64,000 bases of DNA, from NCBI GenBank assembly GCA_017961625.1, contig JAGCWY010000073.1:1-64000 (forward strand), written 5' to 3'. The position numbers were made by a program, and so were the translations under genes. This stretch comes from Ruminococcus sp. (lineage in GTDB: Bacteria; Bacillota; Clostridia; Oscillospirales; Ruminococcaceae). Of this stretch, positions 59,685 through 64,000 are shown one piece after another. The notes beneath the pieces were generated by a model. It was not told the DNA's origin, searched no databases, and worked only from the letters and a program-made list of their open reading frames with translations. Every line of letters starts with the position of its first letter. Within the stretch, counting starts at the first letter, position 1.

Positions 59685-59952
59685 TATAAGCTATGAGGAA
59701 GACATGCAGAGGATTGCCAATGTCCACAGAGAGCCGGCGGTAGGTGCGAGCTGGTGATAAGCAATGCTATGTATCCCTTCTGAGCCGGAATGCTGAAATT
59801 TACAGTAAGCGTTCCCGTGATTCTGCGTGAATGAATAGGACTTGCTGGAGTCTGAAGTGGTGTTACGCAATAGCGGCACAATTTGAGTGGTACCGCGGGT
59901 GATCAGATCATGATACTCGTCTCAAAGTTATATCCTTTGAGACGAGTTTTTG
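59685..59952 (+). promoter_or_regulatory. T-box riboswitch (probable Ile specifier)
   Basis: A tRNA-sensing leader. Stem I has ATGAGGAAG at its base and the distal signature AGAGAGCCGGCGG...GGTGCGAGC (59727-59752). The T-box GTGGTACCGCGGG is at 59887-59899, and the terminator CTCGTCTCAAAG / CTTTGAGACGAG with T tract at 59915-59952. Pairing GGAAG with CTTCT and ATTGC with GCAAT leaves a specifier loop whose 3' strand holds GTATC; ATC (59773-59775, Ile) is the best reading, GTA (Val) the alternative. Uncharged tRNA would allow read-through into the acyl-CoA synthetase gene. Confidence 0.9.
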
Positions 59953-60037
59953 TTTTCTCGTGCAAAGGATGACGCCGGTATATTCCGGCAACTATTTCAT
60001 TTTCCGGTAATACATTATTTTAAAAGGAGAGATCATC

Positions 60038-62353
60038 ATGAGCGAAATGACTAATTTGCCAAATGCAGAAGAAAGAATAAAGGAGGTCGCTGAGAGAATT
60101 AGGCTCACCCGTGAATCCGTAGGTTTGTCTCCGAAAGAAATGGCTGACAAAATCGGAGTTTCATCTTATGAGTACCTTGCTTACGAGGGCGGAGCAAAGG
60201 ATTTCAGCTTTAGCTTCATATATAAATTTGCAAATGCCTGCGGCGTTGAGATAACTGACCTCATGGAAGGTGAATCTCCCCATATCAAGAGCTTTGATAT
60301 CACAAGAGCCGGACAAGGACTTCCTATCGTAAGAAGACAGGGCCTGAGCTATCTCCGTCTTGCGCCTAAGTTCCGCAACAAGATCGCAGAGCCATTCCTT
60401 GTAACCATACCATACGTTGACGAGGAGTTCAGAGTTCCTCATCCCCATACTCACGAAGGACAGGAAATGGATATCGTTATCAGTGGTCAGCTCAAGGTAA
60501 AAGTAGGCGATAACGTTGAGATACTTGGCGAAGGCGACTCTATCTACTACGACAGCTCCGAGCCTCATGACGAGTGGGCTGTAGGCGGCAAGGAATGTAA
60601 GTTCTATGCTATAGTATGTGGAGTAAACCAGCCCCAGCACGCTATATCCAACCTTGATCCCGTTATACTTCCAGGCGTAACCAATTTTGACCTTGCTCAC
60701 GTTCAGGATCCTATCGCAGACAAGTTTGTGAAGCTTGAAACAGACCTTATGGGAAATCTTACGGGTATCAGCTTCATAAACGATGACAAGTTCAACTTCG
60801 GCTTTGACATCGTTGACGGACTTGCCGCCAAATGTCCCGACAAGGAAGCGCTTATCTATGTAGGCGACGATATGTCCGAGAGAAGGTTTACCTTCTCGGA
60901 TATGAAGAGATATTCAAACAAGACCGCGAATTATTTCGCTTCAAAGGGCATAAAGAAGGGCGACAGAGTAATGCTCGTCCTCAAAAGACACTACCAGTTC
61001 TGGTTCTCAATACTTGCTCTCCACAAGCTTGGCGCAATAGTTATCCCTGCGACTAATCAGCTGGTGCAGCATGACTTTACATATCGCTTCAAGGCGGCAG
61101 GAGTAAAAGCTATCGTATGTACCGGTGACGGTGACGTTGCACATCAGGTAGACCTTGCAGAGGAAGAGCTGGGCATAAAGCTTATCAAGATGATGGCTCA
61201 CGGTGAACGTGATGGCTGGGCTGACTTTGACAAGGAAATGTCTGAGTTCAGCGACGTTTTCGAGCGTCCTACCGATCCCGAGAAACTCTCCTGCGGCAGC
61301 GACCCAAATCTCATGTTCTTCACATCGGGTACTACAGGCTACCCGAAGATAGCCACACATTCTCACAAGTATGCGCTCGGACACTTTATCACTGCCCGTT
61401 ACTGGCATAATGTTGATCCCAACGGCATACACTTCACCATATCCGATACAGGCTGGGGAAAAGCTCTCTGGGGCAAGCTCTACGGTCAGTGGCTCAGTGA
61501 AACCTGCGTATTCGTATACGATTTCGACCGCTTTGACGCTCACAAGATACTTCCTATGTTCAGAAAGTACAATATCACAACTTTCTGCGCACCGCCAACC
61601 ATGTATCGTTTCTTCATCAAGGAGGACCTTTCCAAGTATGACCTCAGCTCTATCAAGTATGCAACAGTTGCAGGAGAGGCTCTTAATCCAGAGGTATATA
61701 ATCAGTTCCTCAAGGCTACCGGCGTAAAGCTAATGGAGGGCTTCGGACAGACCGAGACCACACTCTCTATCGGCAACTTTGTTGGTATGACCTGTCGTCC
61801 AGGCTCTATGGGCAAGCCCAGCGTGCTTTACGATGTGGACATCGTTGATCCTGACGGCAAGCCGGTAAAGACAGGCGAAACAGGTGAAATTGTCATCCGT
61901 ACTGACAAGAATGTGCCGGCAGGACTTTTCCTCGGCTACTACGGCGACGACGAGAAGACTAAAGAAGTATGGCACGATGGTTTCTATCACACAGGCGATA
62001 CTGCGTGGAAGGACGAGGATGGCTATTTCTGGTATGTAGGACGTGTTGACGACGTTATCAAGTCATCGGGCTACCGTATCGGACCTTTCGAGATTGAAAG
62101 CGTTATCATGGAGCTTCCCTATGTGCTTGAATGCGGTGTAAGCGCAGCTCCAGACCCGGTAAGAGGTCAGGTGGTAAAGGCTTCTATCGTTCTTGTAAAG
62201 GGTACGGAGGGCACCGACGAGCTCAAGAAAGAGATACAGGACTATGTAAAGAAGCATACCGCTCCTTATAAGTATCCACGTATAGTTGAGTTCAGAGATG
62301 AACTGCCCAAGACTATCAGCGGCAAGATCAGAAGAGTTGCTCTCAAGGGCTGA
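60038..62353 (+). CDS. HTH-cupin-acyl-CoA synthetase fusion
   Basis: A 771-residue protein of three parts: an XRE helix-turn-helix (12-75, LSPKEMADKIGVSSYEYLAY), a cupin (110-200, PHPHTHEGQEMDIVISGQLK) and an acyl-CoA synthetase (240-770) with the ATP loop FFTSGTTGYPKIATHSH near 427, GFGQTETT, HTGDTAWKDEDGYFWYVGRV and the catalytic Lys in PKTISGKIRR. It makes acyl-CoA from a short or branched acid, ATP and CoA. The T-box upstream ties it to amino acid supply, so branched-chain volatile acids used to make Ile, Val or Leu are the likely substrates (inference). AAAGGAGAG precedes the ATG. Confidence 0.88.
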   Translation: MSEMTNLPNAEERIKEVAERIRLTRESVGLSPKEMADKIGVSSYEYLAYEGGAKDFSFSFIYKFANACGVEITDLMEGESPHIKSFDITRAGQGLPIVRRQGLSYLRLAPKFRNKIAEPFLVTIPYVDEEFRVPHPHTHEGQEMDIVISGQLKVKVGDNVEILGEGDSIYYDSSEPHDEWAVGGKECKFYAIVCGVNQPQHAISNLDPVILPGVTNFDLAHVQDPIADKFVKLETDLMGNLTGISFINDDKFNFGFDIVDGLAAKCPDKEALIYVGDDMSERRFTFSDMKRYSNKTANYFASKGIKKGDRVMLVLKRHYQFWFSILALHKLGAIVIPATNQLVQHDFTYRFKAAGVKAIVCTGDGDVAHQVDLAEEELGIKLIKMMAHGERDGWADFDKEMSEFSDVFERPTDPEKLSCGSDPNLMFFTSGTTGYPKIATHSHKYALGHFITARYWHNVDPNGIHFTISDTGWGKALWGKLYGQWLSETCVFVYDFDRFDAHKILPMFRKYNITTFCAPPTMYRFFIKEDLSKYDLSSIKYATVAGEALNPEVYNQFLKATGVKLMEGFGQTETTLSIGNFVGMTCRPGSMGKPSVLYDVDIVDPDGKPVKTGETGEIVIRTDKNVPAGLFLGYYGDDEKTKEVWHDGFYHTGDTAWKDEDGYFWYVGRVDDVIKSSGYRIGPFEIESVIMELPYVLECGVSAAPDPVRGQVVKASIVLVKGTEGTDELKKEIQDYVKKHTAPYKYPRIVEFRDELPKTISGKIRRVALKG

Positions 62354-62576
62354 TGAATAACAAAGGCGTTCCTGCGGGGACGTCTTTCTTTGTTGAGAAT
62401 TTGGGATGGAGAGCTGTAACTTTTTGACGTTCGGTGGGAGGGAGACGTTTTCGTAATTCCCCTGGACTACACAAATGTTATTTGCCTTTTTTATTCAATG
62501 ATTTTTTTATTTTTGAACTTTCATTTTATACTCGCAGGAAAAAATCTGATTTTTTTGAAAAATTTCCGAAAAACAC

Positions 62577-62605
62577 TTGATTTTTGCGAAAAACCGTGGT
62601 ATAAT
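62577..62605 (+). promoter_or_regulatory. promoter of the rimP-nusA operon
   Basis: TTGATT-N17-TATAAT about 105 bases before rimP. The remaining bases from 62354 hold only a weak stem after the synthetase gene (62360-62395). Confidence 0.7.
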
Positions 62606-62629
62606 ACTATATGATGATAGTAAACCCAA

Positions 62630-62653
62630 AGACCGGAAACCTTCCGGTCTTTA
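62630..62653 (+). promoter_or_regulatory. leader hairpin of the rimP-nusA operon
   Basis: AAGACCGGAA-ACC-TTCCGGTCTT, a perfect stem in the 5' leader with a short T run after it. It resembles an attenuator, consistent with NusA controlling its own operon. Confidence 0.55.
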
Positions 62654-62708
62654 GTATTTATATCGAAACTAAGAAAGGAGATACCCGATATATCGGGAAA
62701 AGCTGCCT

Positions 62709-63182
62709 ATGAAATTTAAAAAATTCGGCGGTACAGAACAAAAGGTATACGAGCTTATCAAACCGATAACCGACGGGCTGGGTTACTACCTCTGGGACGT
62801 GTGCTATGAGAAGGAAGGCGCGATGTGGTATCTGAGAGTATTTATAGATCAGGACGAGGGGATAACTATTGCGGACTGTGAACGCGCCAACGCTCCTATA
62901 AGCGACATACTGGACGAGAAGGACCCTATTCCTCAAAGCTATATGCTTGAGGTGGGCTCGGCAGGACTGGAGCGGGAGCTCGTCAAGGAGGAGCACTTCG
63001 AGGTCTGTAAGGGTGATACCGTAAGGATACGCTTTATAAGAGCAGTTGATGGTGAAAAGGAAATAGTCGCTCAGCTCAGCGGCGCAGACAAGGAAGGCGT
63101 CTCTGTGGTACTCGAAGACGGCGGAGAAAAGAAGTTCTCGCTGGCGGATATAGCTTTCGTAAAACTGTATCTCGATTTCTGA
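62709..63182 (+). CDS. rimP: ribosome maturation factor RimP
   Basis: A 157-residue protein needed for 30S subunit assembly. It has the two-domain layout of the family: VYELIKPITDGLGYYLWDVC and LRVFIDQDEGITIADCERAN, then YMLEVGSAGLERELVKEEHF, and an Sm-like C-terminal barrel ending LADIAFVKLYLDF. First gene of the operon, 44 bases before nusA, the common bacterial order. Confidence 0.95.
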   Translation: MKFKKFGGTEQKVYELIKPITDGLGYYLWDVCYEKEGAMWYLRVFIDQDEGITIADCERANAPISDILDEKDPIPQSYMLEVGSAGLERELVKEEHFEVCKGDTVRIRFIRAVDGEKEIVAQLSGADKEGVSVVLEDGGEKKFSLADIAFVKLYLDF

Positions 63183-63226
63183 AATGTGAAAAAACAAAAT
63201 AAAATATATTGGAGGAATTTACAGAC

Positions 63227-64000
63227 ATGAACATGAATAAGGACTTTTTCAAGGCGCTTGAGGCTCTCGGTGAAGAAAACAGCGTGGAGACCGATCTTCT
63301 TATCGAAAAAGTAAAGTCAGCTATGTTAAAGGCTGCAAGAAGAGCATATCCTCACAGTGAGGAGAGAATCACGGTGGAGATAGATCCGAAAACGAAGAAG
63401 TTCGAAATGTATATCCGTCAGGACATCATCGATGATGAGCCTATCGACGAGAACGAGGTTAATATCGACGTCGCAAGGACTATGGATCCAAATGCTATGG
63501 TGGGCGGCACTATAATGAAGGAACTCGATATATCAAAATTGGGAAGAATGGCAGCTCTCTCCGCAAAGCAGTCCATAAAGGGCGACCTCAGGGAGATCAA
63601 CCGCGAGCAGATGCTCAGCAAGTTCGAGCAGAAGGAGCATGAGTGCATAACCGCCAAGGTATCACAGGTCGAGCCCGGCAGAGGCACGGTAACAGTCGTA
63701 TACGACGGCACAGAGCTCTACCTCTTTCGAAACGAGCAGATACCTGGTGAAAACCTTGAAGAGGGGAAAATGGTTAAGGTATACATCACAGGTATAATCG
63801 GCAAGAACAAGAAGCCCGTAGTTAAGATATCCCGTACCCACAAGGACCTTGTAAAGAGGCTCTTCGAGCAGGAAGTACCTGAGATATATGATGGCACCGT
63901 TGAGGTAAAGTCCATATCGCGTGAGGCTGGTTCGAGAACAAAGATAGCCGTATGGTCCAAGGACGAGAATGTAGACGCAGTAGGAGCCTGCATAGGTCCC
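63227..64000 (+). CDS. nusA: transcription elongation factor NusA, 3' end beyond window
   Basis: The first 258 codons of NusA, which modulates pausing, termination and antitermination. The N-terminal RNA-polymerase-binding domain is complete (FFKALEALGEENSVETDLLI, then AARRAYP), followed by the S1 domain (VSQVEPGRGTVTVVYDGTEL ... PVVKISRTHKDLVKRLFEQE) and the start of the first KH domain (REAGSRTKIAVWSKDENVD). GGAGG lies 11 bases before the ATG. Confidence 0.96.
   Translation, partial: MNMNKDFFKALEALGEENSVETDLLIEKVKSAMLKAARRAYPHSEERITVEIDPKTKKFEMYIRQDIIDDEPIDENEVNIDVARTMDPNAMVGGTIMKELDISKLGRMAALSAKQSIKGDLREINREQMLSKFEQKEHECITAKVSQVEPGRGTVTVVYDGTELYLFRNEQIPGENLEEGKMVKVYITGIIGKNKKPVVKISRTHKDLVKRLFEQEVPEIYDGTVEVKSISREAGSRTKIAVWSKDENVDAVGACIGP

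Overview
The window looks like the chromosome of a cellulolytic, low-to-mid GC Gram-positive anaerobe of the Ruminococcus type (R. albus / R. flavefaciens group). Supporting signs are two secreted proteins ending in type I dockerins, a cellobiose phosphorylase, pyruvate phosphate dikinase, AAGGAGG-type ribosome sites, and many promoters of the form TTGACA-N17-TATAAT. The species is inferred from gene content only; there is no rRNA or tRNA in the window.

Region 1 (1 to about 25.5 kb) is most of an integrative conjugative element of the Tn1549/CTn type, nearly all on the minus strand. From its right end it reads: a small coupled protein, a RepA-like initiator, PcfB, the VirD4 coupling ATPase, Maff2, a TrbL/VirB6 channel protein, a 53-residue protein, PrgI, VirB4, a 27-residue DUF3789 peptide, CD1108-like, DUF4315 and DUF4366 proteins, a nucleotidyltransferase-like cargo gene, topoisomerase III, an ArdC-like antirestriction/metallopeptidase protein, TTRAP, an EEP-family nuclease, a 2.4-thousand-residue methylase-helicase, and a Dam-type methyltransferase cut by the window edge. 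The relaxase and integrase are not in view and presumably lie to the left. A complete tnpV gene with its own ribosome site is nested out of frame inside the helicase gene.

Region 2 (25.5-40 kb) is chromosomal: ppdK, a lipoprotein, glmU, a 0.9-kb gene-free stretch that looks like a structured RNA gene on the minus strand, a hypothetical protein, a two-component system whose kinase has a bizarre Trp/Gly/Gln/Ser-rich extracellular domain, a GH-A clan enzyme followed by ispD, and metG.

Region 3 (40-44.8 kb) carries two dockerin proteins. The terminator of the second is followed by a group II intron footprint with no reverse transcriptase; between its ends lie a lipoprotein gene and an inverted-repeat element.

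Region 4 (44.9-64 kb) holds a zinc-ribbon membrane protein, a PHP histidinol phosphatase, pth-mfd, a lipoprotein, an XRE-controlled operon of three paralogous small membrane proteins, cellobiose phosphorylase divergent from a LytTR regulator, a secreted protein, a T-box riboswitch in front of an HTH-cupin-acyl-CoA synthetase fusion, and the start of the rimP-nusA operon. The T-box/synthetase pair fits the known need of rumen ruminococci to activate branched-chain volatile acids for amino acid synthesis.
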